The notes under the pieces were generated by a model. That model worked only from the letters and a program-made list of their open reading frames with translations, had not been told where the DNA came from and searched no databases. From Candidatus Obscuribacterales bacterium (GTDB lineage: Bacteria; Cyanobacteriota; Vampirovibrionia; Obscuribacterales; Obscuribacteraceae), in NCBI GenBank assembly GCA_020634035.1, contig JACKCM010000005.1:1-64000 (forward strand): a stretch of DNA of 64,000 bases, read 5' to 3'. The position numbers and the translations under genes were made by a program. Every line of letters starts with the position of its first letter. Within the stretch, counting starts at the first letter, position 1. Of the stretch, positions 1 through 9,877 are shown piece after piece.

Positions 1-135
1 CTAGATATTAGGGGTAATCCTTTTTCTGGCTAAATCGGTGCTACTTATTTTGAAAAGTCACAGGCCATCCAACAAAACTGTATAATTCAATTCCTAAAAC
101 GAACAGACTATTGCTAATAGGAGTTCTGACCTCAA

Positions 136-1803
136 GTGCCTGTAAAAGAAAGCTCTACCTCTGTAAGACACGAACGAATCGGTTTTGTTGTTTTGGCATT
201 ATTGTTATTCGTATTTGATGCAAAGCTTTCTTGCTCTGCACAGGTTGAAAACAAAAATACTGGACAGATTCGGATATTAGAGCCGGTCGATCTGCAAGCC
301 CCCTGGTTAACGTCCACAGGCATCATAGCGAAGCCTTGGACAAATCAACAGAAGTCAGAAATAAGAGAAGCCGTTGTTAAGATCAATGCTGATCATCTAG
401 GAATTGTCCAAAGTGCTACCGCTCCATTTGATGTAATAATACTTAGAGTAACTAAAATTCCAGAGCAATACAGCGCATATAGCGGTAGAGATGAGGCGCT
501 TACCCTGGGAAACTTGATATTCATCACGGACAACTTCTTCCAAATTAAAGACAATGGCGTGAAGCGGATTCTGCATGAGCTGTTTCACATCATTGATACA
601 GGCTCGATTCATAGTTATTCATACGGCTGGTTAAAAATAGTTGGTCGAAATTTACCTGTTATGAAGCTAAAAACTCAAGTACTACGCTTCGATGCGTACA
701 GAGAATACCTAACAGCACTAAAAAATTCGGGAAAGTGTCCAAGTGCTTATTCTCTAACTTCTCTTCAAGAGGCATTTGCCGAGTTCGGCTCAAACATGTC
801 AACCGATCCGAGTTTTTCCAAGGACTATGCGGAGACTATGCCAATCTTTGATGCCGCAATTCATCCATCCAAAGAAGAGATAAAATGGAAGCAGTTGTTC
901 AACGATGGAATAGTAGCTTATCTGTCGAATGATAATGCATCTGCGACTAGATTTTTTATGGATGCAAATCAGATATCTCCGGCTTCGCCTATGCCCAATT
1001 TGTACATGAGTAGATGTTTTACAAAATCAGATCCTGAATTTGCGATGAAGCAATCAATTATAGCTCTGAAAAAATTTGACACTTTAGGAATCAATGATAG
1101 TGACGAAGAGAAGCAAAATCTATTGTTGGATACTGCTGGCCTTCTATTTAACCAAAAAAGATTCTCTCATTCAGAGGTATTATTATCTAGAATAGTAAAA
1201 GCAAATTCTGGAAACATGGAAGCCTTAGAGTTGAGAGCGAAGAGTCGCTTAAAGCAGGGTAATTCTTTTTCTGGTCTCATGGATCTAATGGCTTCAAAAA
1301 CTGCACTACCCAATGCGAATTGTATTCAGTTAGATTGGAGTTCCGATCTAGTGTTTGCAGAGAATGTCTCAAAACAACTGGCTACACGAGCAGATTCAGT
1401 TGAATTAGCTGGAGATATCCTGAACTATCTTGCTGAATACTGTGAGAGCGATAAGAAAAGCAAAATGCGAGAGCAAGCTCTCAGTTATTACAAGCACGAA
1501 TTAAAAGTAAATGGCAACAGGGTGAACCTTGCCTCAAAATGCGCTCTTGTTAACCTGGAGCTTGGGAAGCTAGACGAAGCAACTAGATATACTAGATTGG
1601 CTTTGGCAACGCAACCTTTAAATCTGTTAGCGAGATTAATCGGCACTAGATTGAGTGAACTGGTTTCTCCCGAATGTGATTATTCAGGAAATTATTACTT
1701 GCTTAGGTTAGAGATTGAAAGTCTTCCTAATTCAAGATTTTCGCTCATCAAAACCCCATATGCTCAGCTTACGCTCAAAGAGTTGGCAGCTTGCGAAGAA
1801 TAA
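136..1803 (+). CDS. secreted HExxH metallopeptidase-like protein with C-terminal TPRs
   Basis: The 555-residue protein starts at GTG. Residues about 12-36 form a hydrophobic signal peptide ending near SCSA. A zinc-binding HELFH motif lies at 147-151, and a downstream acidic motif EAFAEFG (E212, E216) could give the third ligand as in gluzincin-type peptidases. From about residue 250 to the end the sequence is helical with TPR-like repeats (for example the stretch with LGKLDEATRYTRLAL). The likely place of action is the periplasm or cell surface. AGGAG stands 12 nt before the GTG, which is long, so the start is only fair. A damaged paralogue with the same HExxH, EAYAEFG and TPR order lies at 10919-12211. 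No specific peptidase family was identified, and catalytic activity is inferred from the motif only. Codon use is AT-rich, like the neighbouring genes up to 7.8 kb. Confidence 0.8.
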   Translation: MPVKESSTSVRHERIGFVVLALLLFVFDAKLSCSAQVENKNTGQIRILEPVDLQAPWLTSTGIIAKPWTNQQKSEIREAVVKINADHLGIVQSATAPFDVIILRVTKIPEQYSAYSGRDEALTLGNLIFITDNFFQIKDNGVKRILHELFHIIDTGSIHSYSYGWLKIVGRNLPVMKLKTQVLRFDAYREYLTALKNSGKCPSAYSLTSLQEAFAEFGSNMSTDPSFSKDYAETMPIFDAAIHPSKEEIKWKQLFNDGIVAYLSNDNASATRFFMDANQISPASPMPNLYMSRCFTKSDPEFAMKQSIIALKKFDTLGINDSDEEKQNLLLDTAGLLFNQKRFSHSEVLLSRIVKANSGNMEALELRAKSRLKQGNSFSGLMDLMASKTALPNANCIQLDWSSDLVFAENVSKQLATRADSVELAGDILNYLAEYCESDKKSKMREQALSYYKHELKVNGNRVNLASKCALVNLELGKLDEATRYTRLALATQPLNLLARLIGTRLSELVSPECDYSGNYYLLRLEIESLPNSRFSLIKTPYAQLTLKELAACEE

Positions 1804-1804
1804 G

Positions 1805-1830
1805 TGCGAAGCTCCCTTTGGAGCTTCGCA
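1805..1830 (+). terminator. perfect 11-bp hairpin after the metallopeptidase gene
   Basis: TGCGAAGCTCC and GGAGCTTCGCA pair perfectly around a CTTT loop, beginning two bases after the stop codon at 1803. No run of T follows, so it is a stem of terminator type but not a canonical intrinsic terminator. It may stabilise the 3' end of the transcript. Confidence 0.5.
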
Positions 1831-2591
1831 ACAAAATCAAATAGTAAGAGCGCAATTAGAAAACCAGAGGAGGAAGGCGAGGTCTAAACGACTGGACCGA
1901 TGCTTCTCGATCTCGGACTAGCACAATCCAGTTGGCTTTCGTACCAGTTTCTCGGAAGCCTTCGGAGGTTCAAGTTGCAGCTTGGACCTCCATCGTTTTC
2001 AGAATCTAAGATCTCAGATGGACTTCCTTCCTTCAACTCCCCTCAAAGGATGTCCTATCTATATTTTGTGTGAACTCCCCGCCGGATTTCCGCGCTTTTC
2101 AACTCGGTCTACACTCACTTCCGAAGGTGCTTGGCAGGCGGCCAGATTAAATGAGAATCCAGGTATTTTCTACTTGCTTGCAAGTGGCCATTTTCGATGA
2201 GAATCACGGGCCAGATTCACGAGATTTATGCAAGTCTATTTAAAACTGAGCAGCTTGTCTCCATAAGGAGCGCCACCACAGGCGGTATAGCAATTGAATG
2301 ACTTTCCGGAAGTAACTCCGCCAATTCTCAATTCCACTTAGATTCATCTGCAAGACTTCTCTGTAGAGATGTTTTGTTCACTAAATCAGGTCCGAAATTA
2401 GACTGCAAAAATCCCAGAAATCGGAAACGCCAACAGGTATACAGTATTGTTTTTTTTTTCAATGAACAAAATATGACTTTTGTTTGCTCCGAAGGCGCGA
2501 TATCAGGCTGACTTTAGTTCGTAAAAGAACTCAACTGCTACTGAGCAATACGACTATCTTTACTTATTTCGGACATCCTTTCACCAAGCAG
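1831..2591. other. 761-bp gene-poor stretch
   Basis: No convincing gene is seen on either strand; the short open frames have neither a ribosome site nor protein-like composition. One structured element is visible: GGAGGTTCAAG (1964-1974) pairs with CTTGGACCTCC (1981-1991) around a TTGCAG loop with a single G-U pair. This could be part of a small RNA or a bidirectional terminator between the converging genes at 136-1803 and 2592-4607. Confidence 0.4.
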
Positions 2592-4607
2592 CTAAATTGA
2601 TATGAAATAGCCAAGTGCTTGGGAAAGCCTTAGCATAATCATTTCTTGCTGAGCAAATTGTCCTTCGACAGCTAGAACACCTTCATTCACAGAAATTTGA
2701 AGATTCTGCGATGGAATCAGTTGTTTTCCGTGGCGTGACAATCTGTCATATCTCCAAGCTTGTTTGTATAATTCAGCCATACCAGCTAAGGTCTCTGGAT
2801 TTTTAGATAAATGATGTATTGTTAGTTTAGATCCGATTAGATCGTAGGTAAAACCTATTTCTTCAAATCTAAAGTGCTTTGTTGTCGATGAAGTAGCCCC
2901 ATATCTCAATGGACTGTTCTCATCTTCTTCATGTACAAGTCTTGCAATGTCATACATACCTGCAAAATCAAATGGGACATAATGCTTATCAAAATGCCTT
3001 ATAGACCAGGCTTTTGCTGATGTATTAACGAAATTCCACTCTGGAATACCATCGGCAAGAGCTCTGTCATTCGGTTGCAACCTCAATCTCGACAAGATTT
3101 CCCGTAAATATCCCCTATTGGAAGAAGCCACGAGAACCCCCTCATATGGGGAGCAAATGAATTGTTTAGAACCGAAGCAAATACCGAAGGACCAAGGAGT
3201 CTTGTCGAACCGAAGAACTTCGAATCCTTCCAGACTTTCTCGACTGATACAGTCTTGCCTTAGTGCACCGATAGTATTGGAAGCTACTTGTTTGTGTTGT
3301 TCCGAGAAAACCATCACATCAACACCATCACTTGGCTCAAATTTATTGTAAGGTTTAGTCGGAGCCCTAAACGTTCTAGCTGCATGAAGACAGTAGGCAA
3401 CTGATAGGTTTCTAAATAAGTTGTTGTTTTGAATCGCTTCTTCATCGAGCTTTAACGATACCTTCCAATCTCTTGGCTGATCTGGAAGAACCATATCTCC
3501 AAAAAATGAGAACGAAGTGTCTTTTGATTTTGGCGATTTTGTTTCGAACAAAACAACTTCTGTGTCTGTAGGCAACCAATTTAAGAGACTCTTCCAGCTT
3601 GCGGATGTTCTATCTGGAATGTATTCATCCTTCAGTTTCAATTCTTTTAGAGAATTGCTAACTGTCTCGTTTTTCAATTGTTTGAGAATATCAAGAGCTT
3701 TACGACGACCGTTTTTTGCAGCTAGAGTAAATTGGCATTTCGCCGGTTTTATCTGGTTAGTCAATAGAGCAGCACTCCCCAACAAAAGTGGATCGGCTTT
3801 CGACTGAGAAAGTAGATCAATCCCTACAGATTTCAACCACTTATCTTCTAACTCGTATAGAGTGGAACTTTTCCTTTCAATTCTTAAAGCTTCTAAATTG
3901 GCTGCTAAAGCTCTTTTCACAGCCGCCTCGACTTTCTTTGATGGCGGGTCAAGACCTATGATAGATACGTCTTCTGCTCTTCCGATGGCTGTCCAAACTT
4001 CGGCTTCCCTTGTATCCAGGCCTACATATGAGCAAAGTTTTTGAATCGCCTTACGAATCTCAACTGAATCAGGATATTCAAATAAACTGTCGCAAAGAGA
4101 CCGCAGGCGGATCATCATTGCGCTTGTTATGAATGTGGATTCAAAATATTGCTCGACTGCTTGAGCTTTATTCAATTTATCTCCAGGAAATAAAGGATCA
4201 CTCTGCGAAAGCGTTAAATTTATCTCTGGTCTACTGGTGTCACCGAAAATATTGCAAGTAACCATAAGGTTCTCAGCTTGAACTGTAGAGTGAGTTAAAG
4301 GCATGGAAAATACCAGTGCATGTAATGCCGCTTGAATTGCATACGGATTTTCGAAACCTTTGATTAGCCGAAGATGGTAAAAATGACCATCTTTCGTTAT
4401 CTCAAACAGCACTTGAATATCTACTTCGCCTCTCGAACAACAATTCCATTCCCCTGCAATCTTGCTTCTAAGTTCTTGCTCCAACTTACTGTAGACGTTC
4501 TGCCGCTGTTTTGTATCGAGAGTCTTGGCGTATATTTCATGAGCAGAAAAAATTAGTGAGGCACCCATCAGCACAGATAAAACAAAAAATGATCTACTCA
4601 ATCGCAT
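2592..4607 (-). CDS. secreted protein with TonB-C-like N-terminal domain, paralogue of 31516-33465
   Basis: The start is placed at ATG 4607 because it opens a clean signal peptide (RLSRSFFVLSVLMGASLIFSA). The frame continues 19 codons upstream without secretion character. The mature N-terminus (through about residue 130) has the layout of a TonB C-terminal domain: an amphipathic strand ending in KDGHFYHLRLIKGFENPYA, then a helix. The remaining ~540 residues match no family I recognise. The protein shares its whole length with the one at 31516-33465, including the blocks SWKSLLNWLPTDTEVVL, CISRESLEGFEVLRFDK and IRHFDKHYVPFDFAGMYD, which in the other copy read WKPVLKWLPTDSELLM, CIYRERIENVDILCFEK and LRHYDKSYVPFDVHGMYE. 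It converges on the metallopeptidase gene. Function is unknown; a periplasmic or surface scaffold is a guess. Confidence 0.8.
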   Translation of the reverse strand: MRLSRSFFVLSVLMGASLIFSAHEIYAKTLDTKQRQNVYSKLEQELRSKIAGEWNCCSRGEVDIQVLFEITKDGHFYHLRLIKGFENPYAIQAALHALVFSMPLTHSTVQAENLMVTCNIFGDTSRPEINLTLSQSDPLFPGDKLNKAQAVEQYFESTFITSAMMIRLRSLCDSLFEYPDSVEIRKAIQKLCSYVGLDTREAEVWTAIGRAEDVSIIGLDPPSKKVEAAVKRALAANLEALRIERKSSTLYELEDKWLKSVGIDLLSQSKADPLLLGSAALLTNQIKPAKCQFTLAAKNGRRKALDILKQLKNETVSNSLKELKLKDEYIPDRTSASWKSLLNWLPTDTEVVLFETKSPKSKDTSFSFFGDMVLPDQPRDWKVSLKLDEEAIQNNNLFRNLSVAYCLHAARTFRAPTKPYNKFEPSDGVDVMVFSEQHKQVASNTIGALRQDCISRESLEGFEVLRFDKTPWSFGICFGSKQFICSPYEGVLVASSNRGYLREILSRLRLQPNDRALADGIPEWNFVNTSAKAWSIRHFDKHYVPFDFAGMYDIARLVHEEDENSPLRYGATSSTTKHFRFEEIGFTYDLIGSKLTIHHLSKNPETLAGMAELYKQAWRYDRLSRHGKQLIPSQNLQISVNEGVLAVEGQFAQQEMIMLRLSQALGYFISI

Positions 4608-4881
4608 AATGGTACATACCTTACCTATCCCAGACCGTCCCTCTAATAGCATTTGGCCAAACAACTTCTAGGAATCACTTTCAGTTAGTATAAATCGCTT
4701 TTCGCTACCTGCATGTATTCGCCAATACAATAAGGAAACTGTGTGATCTTATCTTGCAAGTAGTCAAGCTAGTGCCTGCTTGAATTTACGGGATTGCTAA
4801 TCTGATTGATACGACAGGTTGACTCTTTTGCCACTTAGATACTATCTCTATGCGCTAAACACACAACAATAACTACAGCTT
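4608..4881. other. AT-rich intergenic stretch, no gene seen
   Basis: This spacer lies between the TonB-C-like gene (which reads leftwards from 4607) and the broken small gene, so it probably carries the promoter for the former. AAGG stands before the start at 4607. I see no other structure. Confidence 0.35.
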
Positions 4882-5165
4882 TTATTTCTTGGGTTGTGTT
4901 CTCTTTAGAGCATTTGAGCGCATAACAGTCCATACATCGTTTCCCCAGGTAGGAGCAAAGATCGAATCTTTGTCAGGTTCCTTGAAAAGCATTTCTGCGT
5001 CTCGAAGGAGTGAGTATGCTTCAGTATTGCTATTGGTACCAATTTGCTCCTTGAATCTTCCATATTTAACTGTCCAAGGATTAATACCAAGATAAGGAAC
5101 ATCATTGTCATTTCAATCAAAGCTTTAGAGATGAAAGCCTGAATTCTCTCCAGTTTGCATCTCAT
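4882..5165 (-). pseudogene. small gene split by a one-base deletion (hypothetical, ~94 residues if repaired)
   Basis: Reading from ATG 5165 on the minus strand gives MRCKLERIQAFISKALIE, then the frame degrades. The next frame over begins right there with NDNDVPYLGINPWTVKYG and stays protein-like to TAA at 4882-4884, ending TQPKK. Adding one A to the AAA run (plus-strand TTT at 5111-5113) joins both halves into one frame of 94 codons plus stop; the present 284-bp length is one base short of a multiple of three. The downstream half contains RDAEMLFKEP and APTWGNDVW and has no start of its own. I do not recognise the family. It is either a recently broken gene or a sequence error. The minus-strand frame kept open past the shift by other readings is rich in low-information hydrophobics and is less likely. 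Confidence 0.6.
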
Positions 5166-5407
5166 GGCGTTTAAAAAACGAAAGTTCTGAAGGAAGATCG
5201 GACTATAATGTTGTTATACATCACTAGAATACCCTGGGCTTTATGACACCAAAAAATATGAAAAGACAACAAGTCTTTTTGAAGGAAGTAAACGCGGTAC
5301 AAGGCAGCAAATCTAGATTTATATTTGTCCCCAAAATGGTAGCGGGTAACAAACAATAACTGTCCAGTGAGAGGGGTCGGCTAAATGTAGAACTAGGGGA
5401 GAAGATT

Positions 5408-6451
5408 TTGCTCAAATTAAACAAGGGTGATAGAAAACTGAAAACATACTTCGTATTGCTCCTGAGCCTTTTATTTACTCTGGTTGTGCTCAACTTTTTT
5501 GGTATGTTCCGAACAAATGCCAAAATTACTCTAGTGCACTCGCCCGTGATGATGCAGCAAGTTTCTAGTTTCTCTGTTTTTGTGCCACAATGGCTTGTTG
5601 AAGACATCAAAGAGCTAGATGATTCATGCCCCACTGCTATTAAAGGATTTTGGGATTGGTTTTATGAAAACCAAAATGAGATCTATAATGCCCAAAATGG
5701 AGATGAGGAGGTCTTAAAAGAACTATCGCGAAGATTGTTAATGATAGATAGAAATCTGGATTATTCACTAGCTTGGACTAACTACAGGATTGTTAGAAAG
5801 GAATATGATTCCAGCGTATTTCATCAAGGTATTTTGACACCTCAGAAAGGCACGAGAGATTTACGAAGAGTTTTGTCTATCACTTGTAAGAGGTGCAATC
5901 AAAACTCTTCTCATAGGGCTCAAGCGCTAGTGATTTGTGCAGATAGAGGAAGAGGCAAAGGTATTCACTGTGGTATTGAAAAGGTCCAGATTGACAAAAA
6001 TTGGATAATTCAGTTAGGACCTCATCCCGCAGAAAATATCGACTCTCGTGAGTTGCTTGGTATCAAAGCAAAGTTTCTTTTGTGTAAAACAGGTAAAGGC
6101 AAAATTGACATCAAGTTATTTGCTGATTTTCTTGACAAAGACGCAGCGAATCAGAATACTCCCTTTGTTTCAAGATTTTTAGGGTCTTATCTTGTACAGG
6201 ACTATGTTGGGTGCATTAAGGTTGATACCATTGACAAAGCACCTGCAGATGCAGCAAACATTGTTAATTTGAAAGCCAAGTTTGAATCTTTTTTGACCCC
6301 GCAACAGAGATTCAAAAATTTTACACCAAAGAGTAGCTTATTGAATGTTTCTAGATATTTCTTGTGGAAGTCCCAATGCGAGTATTCTTTCAGTAAAAGA
6401 GAAAATTTCAGCTTCTTTCTAAGTGAAATTCAAGAAGAAAAGAGAGAGTGA
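5408..6451 (+). CDS. hypothetical single-pass membrane or secreted protein
   Basis: The start is TTG 5408, preceded by AGGGGAG seven bases upstream, which decides the start. The 347-residue product has a basic N-terminus (KLNKGDRKLK) and one membrane segment or uncleaved signal at about residues 14-37 (YFVLLLSLLFTLVVLNFFGMF). The remainder is soluble and probably outside the membrane. A Cys pair in SITCKRCNQNSS and further Cys residues (ICADRG, IHCGIE, LLCKTG) could form disulfides or a metal site. I recognise no family. Composition is AT-rich as in the surrounding accessory genes. Confidence 0.7.
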   Translation: MLKLNKGDRKLKTYFVLLLSLLFTLVVLNFFGMFRTNAKITLVHSPVMMQQVSSFSVFVPQWLVEDIKELDDSCPTAIKGFWDWFYENQNEIYNAQNGDEEVLKELSRRLLMIDRNLDYSLAWTNYRIVRKEYDSSVFHQGILTPQKGTRDLRRVLSITCKRCNQNSSHRAQALVICADRGRGKGIHCGIEKVQIDKNWIIQLGPHPAENIDSRELLGIKAKFLLCKTGKGKIDIKLFADFLDKDAANQNTPFVSRFLGSYLVQDYVGCIKVDTIDKAPADAANIVNLKAKFESFLTPQQRFKNFTPKSSLLNVSRYFLWKSQCEYSFSKRENFSFFLSEIQEEKRE

Positions 6452-6602
6452 GCTGAACCCATATTCAGTACCACTTGTTTTGAGATTCCAGCCAAATTAA
6501 GTTGCCAGTATTAATAGCTAGTTGACTATTGGTGGAACTTTCGATAGCTAATGAAAAAATGACGAAAAGAACAAAGATTCAATGAATTGGGGAGGACACC
6601 AG

Positions 6603-7781
6603 TTGAAGGCACTAGCAATTTATTGCAATCGAGAATGGAGAATGGTTAGGTTTATTTGGCTTCTAATCGTTGTCCTTCAGATTCCCTGTCTAACAGCATG
6701 CGCGGAGAAGAATAGTTCTCTACCGGATGCAAAAAAAACAAATCAAAGAACAAAAATGGATCAACAAGACACTATCTCAGTGAAGTCAATCAATGATTCT
6801 TCAAAGTCTAATTTGCCATTGCCGTCGGAAGAGATGCTGAAAGAGGTCCTGAGCAATACGAGGAGCTTTCGTGTCATTGACTGTGGACTAGACGCAGATG
6901 GAGAACTTCGCCCAGCATATAGCGACTTGCTTAGGGAGCAGAGTTCAGGGAGAATCATTTTTGAGTCTTCTGAATCTTTGGTTTTGAGGGATCTAAGAAA
7001 TTGCCTTCGCATTGCAAAAGGTAGCCAATTCCCCGAAAGTTCTGGAAACTTTCCTTTAGGCTCCACAACGTTTGAACTAACGTTGGCTGATGGAAGGAAA
7101 GTCAATCTAGGACTGGTCGGGACTAGACTAAGGTGGAACGCTTGGCGTCAAGATGCCTATTTATTGCATCCAGTGGCATTGATAGCTTGGTTGGGTGAAC
7201 ACGGTGCAATGAGACCACTGCGCGAAATAGAAGCTAGGTTCGATTATGCCAAACATATTTATAAAAGAGACGTGGTTGGTTTTGAAGAGTTCGTTCAAGA
7301 AATGCCGAAATCGCTAAGTGATTTCTTCGGTACCATAAAGCGTTTGGAATCAAGCATGTGCTTAGAAGACATGTCTAAAAATTATGGGGCAATTCCTAAA
7401 TCAAATCGATTAAAACTCGCTCGGTCTGCATTGAGCCGGCAGTTTCATAACGAGTCCGACCAGATCGGAGTGCTGCTAGAGTGGGACGGAAAGATATCCA
7501 GTGTACGAAATTCCTATCAAAGGTTTCCAATTGAATTACTTCTTGAGTATTGTCCAGATAAGGTTTTATCAAAGGTCAAGAAGTCGCCATTGTCTACATC
7601 CCAGTGGGTTGGCGTGATGCGATACTACTCAGACCTGGACTTTCGAAGGAAGTTTCCGTCTGGCTATAGCCCACTAGATAAATCAACCAGAGATCGTATT
7701 GTCAAAAAAGTCAAAGCCACTGGGCAGTATCAACTTGACATAGATGATTTTGAAGAGGCTATGCGCAATTGGATTAGATGA
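6603..7781 (+). CDS. hypothetical lipoprotein
   Basis: The start is set at TTG 6603 because a strong GGGGAGG lies seven bases before it. The frame is open from ATG 6582, and ATG 6642 is a second option. The N-terminus has basic residues, then a hydrophobic run (FIWLLIVVLQIPCL) ending in the lipobox LTAC, so the mature protein is probably lipid-anchored. A polar linker follows, then a globular region with STTFELTLADGRKVNLGLVG, which resembles small beta-rich domains that read out a scalar value, but no family was identified. The gene is AT-rich and monocistronic; a hairpin follows it. Confidence 0.7.
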   Translation: MKALAIYCNREWRMVRFIWLLIVVLQIPCLTACAEKNSSLPDAKKTNQRTKMDQQDTISVKSINDSSKSNLPLPSEEMLKEVLSNTRSFRVIDCGLDADGELRPAYSDLLREQSSGRIIFESSESLVLRDLRNCLRIAKGSQFPESSGNFPLGSTTFELTLADGRKVNLGLVGTRLRWNAWRQDAYLLHPVALIAWLGEHGAMRPLREIEARFDYAKHIYKRDVVGFEEFVQEMPKSLSDFFGTIKRLESSMCLEDMSKNYGAIPKSNRLKLARSALSRQFHNESDQIGVLLEWDGKISSVRNSYQRFPIELLLEYCPDKVLSKVKKSPLSTSQWVGVMRYYSDLDFRRKFPSGYSPLDKSTRDRIVKKVKATGQYQLDIDDFEEAMRNWIR

Positions 7782-7821
7782 TGAATGCAAAGATGGAACC
7801 CTAACAAAGAAGGACTAGTTG

Positions 7822-7855
7822 GTCTGGGTAGCTGGGACATTTTGCTACCCCTAGA
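7822..7855 (+). terminator. hairpin between hypothetical lipoprotein gene and gltA
   Basis: GGGTAGC (7826-7832) pairs with GCTACCC (7844-7850) across an 11-base loop. The stem can extend with GTCT and AGAC after a two-base bulge. No T-run follows. It probably marks the end of the upstream transcript. Confidence 0.4.
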
Positions 7856-8004
7856 CTTCTCAAATCAAAGATTTTTGCAGTCGATGTCAACAAGAAAACC
7901 TACTCAAAAATGGCAGTATAGAGACGAGAAGTTCCATTGTCAGCTATACTTTGAACGATGAAACGATGTCCGGGAATATTCGGCGTCACAAGGAGGGACT
8001 GACT

Positions 8005-9306
8005 GTGTCTAATGAATCACTGACGATTACGGACAATCGAACGGGTCAAAAGTACGAGGTAGCGATTACTGACAACACCATCCAGGCGATGGACCTCAGG
8101 CAAATCAAAGTCGACGAAGAGGATTTCGGTCTGATGACCTACGATCCCTCGTTCATGAACACCGCCGCCTGCCGGAGCGCTATCACGTTTATCGACGGAG
8201 AGCGGGGCATTCTGCGTTATCGAGGATATCCAATCGAGCAACTGGCTGAGAAGGCGACATTTCTAGAGGTCGCCTATTTGCTCAGCGAAGGCGAGCTGCC
8301 GAATCAAGAGCAGCTCGACAAGTGGACCGATCTGATCAAGTACCACACCTATGTCCACACGAATATCATTAAGTTCCTCGAGGGCTTCCGCTATGATGCG
8401 CACCCCATGGGAATGCTGCTGGGTGCTGTGAGCGCGCTATCGACGTTCTATCCTGACGCCAGAAACATCAAAGACCCTGAGAACCGCTACCTGCAAAGGG
8501 CGCGCCTCTTGGCAAAGGCTCCAACGATTGCGGCATTTGCGTTTCGTCATTCGCGCGGTCTTCCCTTCGTTTTCCCTGACAATGATCTCGACTATGTCGG
8601 CAACTTCGTCAATATGACTTTCAGCATCGGAGGTCAGCACAAAGCTAACAAGGTGCTGCAAAGAGCGCTCGAAGTATTGCTCATTCTGCATGCCGATCAT
8701 GAACAGAACTGTTCCACCAGCGCGGTCCGAGGTGTCGGCTCCTCTAGTGTCGATCTGTACTCGTCGGTTTCCGCCGGTATTGCCGCGCTCTATGGTCCTC
8801 TGCATGGCGGCGCTAATGAGGCTGTCATCAAAATGCTCGATGAAATCGGCACAAGGGATAACATCCCTGGCTTCATCAAGGATGTCAAAGACGGAAAGAG
8901 ACGCCTGATGGGCTTCGGACATCGTGTCTACAAGTCCTATGACCCACGGGCTGAGTTGATTAAGAAAATCGCTTTTGAAGTCTTCGATCAAACCGGAATG
9001 AATCCTAAGCTCGAAGTCGCTCTCGAATTGGAGCGCATTGCTCTTGAAGATGACTACTTCATCTCGCGCAAGCTCTACCCGAACGTAGACTTCTACTCCG
9101 GATTGATCTACCAGGCGATGGGTTATCCTACCGAATACTTCACCGTGCTCTTCGCTCTAGGCCGCATGCCTGGCTGGTTGGCACAGTGGGAAGAAATGCG
9201 GTGCGATGAGAATCTAAAAATCGCGCGCCCGAGACAGATCTACACCGGTCCAGAAGAGCGTCCTTATGTGCCAATAGAGCAGCGCAAGGCTCTAGCTTCG
9301 GTATAG
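8005..9306 (+). CDS. gltA: citrate synthase
   Basis: This enzyme condenses acetyl-CoA with oxaloacetate to citrate, the entry reaction of the TCA cycle in the cytoplasm. The frame is open from TTG 7951, but AAGGAGG eight bases before GTG 8005 sets the true start, giving 433 residues, close to the type II enzyme of E. coli. The catalytic residues are present: H267 in LYGPLHGGANEA, H306 in GFGHRVYKSYDP and D362 in NVDFYSGL, at almost the same numbers as H264, H305 and D362 of E. coli. Its composition is clearly less AT-rich than both neighbours, so a core gene sits inside an accessory stretch. It converges with the small secreted-protein gene at 9323-9856. Confidence 0.97.
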   Translation: MSNESLTITDNRTGQKYEVAITDNTIQAMDLRQIKVDEEDFGLMTYDPSFMNTAACRSAITFIDGERGILRYRGYPIEQLAEKATFLEVAYLLSEGELPNQEQLDKWTDLIKYHTYVHTNIIKFLEGFRYDAHPMGMLLGAVSALSTFYPDARNIKDPENRYLQRARLLAKAPTIAAFAFRHSRGLPFVFPDNDLDYVGNFVNMTFSIGGQHKANKVLQRALEVLLILHADHEQNCSTSAVRGVGSSSVDLYSSVSAGIAALYGPLHGGANEAVIKMLDEIGTRDNIPGFIKDVKDGKRRLMGFGHRVYKSYDPRAELIKKIAFEVFDQTGMNPKLEVALELERIALEDDYFISRKLYPNVDFYSGLIYQAMGYPTEYFTVLFALGRMPGWLAQWEEMRCDENLKIARPRQIYTGPEERPYVPIEQRKALASV

Positions 9307-9322
9307 GGCACGCTTCTTTATT

Positions 9323-9856
9323 TCAAATGCCTTTGATCTGGCCGGGACCAAGTTTTGTAACTTTGGGCTTAGTACTACAATCAGTGGCTTCGTAGTTGTT
9401 TGAGTCCTTCAGTCCCTTGATATATTTACGAACGCTATCGCGGTCGGGTTTCGCCTTCTTGCCAATTATTTTCACAGATTCTTTAATAGACCAAGAGTTA
9501 GTCGATGTATCATAAATGCATGGGATAGGATCTCTATAGTCTACGTCTCCTTTTGGAGCGTAGAGACCGCTTGCAAAAGGGGTTGAAACCACGCATCCTT
9601 TTGGAAGATCGTACTGTGCGATTCTACCTTCCAACTCAAAAATACGCGAAACCGCTGCCTGAGGTATTTGAGCTCGTGGAACCCATTCTTCACGAAACAT
9701 GTCTTTAGCTAGTTTTGTTCGTGCGGATATGGGCTTGACCGTATAGACTATGGAGCCTTTTGGCTCATCTTTCATAACTGGTTCTTCGGCTCTCACTGAA
9801 AGGCCTAGCGAACAACAGAATAGCAATGCCGTTATGTACCTCAAAAGGTTGGCCAT
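9323..9856 (-). CDS. hypothetical secreted protein
   Basis: The 177-residue protein has an N-terminal signal peptide (NLLRYITALLFCCSLGLSVRA, cleavage near RAEE). The mature part has no recognised domain; it contains IPQAAVSRIFELEGRIAQYD and a C-terminal polar tail. It is probably periplasmic or exported. It converges with gltA only 16 bases away. Composition is AT-rich. Confidence 0.65.
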   Translation of the reverse strand: MANLLRYITALLFCCSLGLSVRAEEPVMKDEPKGSIVYTVKPISARTKLAKDMFREEWVPRAQIPQAAVSRIFELEGRIAQYDLPKGCVVSTPFASGLYAPKGDVDYRDPIPCIYDTSTNSWSIKESVKIIGKKAKPDRDSVRKYIKGLKDSNNYEATDCSTKPKVTKLGPGQIKGI

Positions 9857-9877
9857 ATAGCAACACCCTTTCTTTGT

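Noticed and set aside
1982..2200. Plus-strand 72-codon frame
   Set aside because: No start signal, no homology and it runs through the hairpin region; not protein-like.
5224..5634. Minus-strand 136-codon frame opposite the 5408 gene
   Set aside because: It overlaps the start of the better-supported gene and has Ser/Leu-rich shadow composition.
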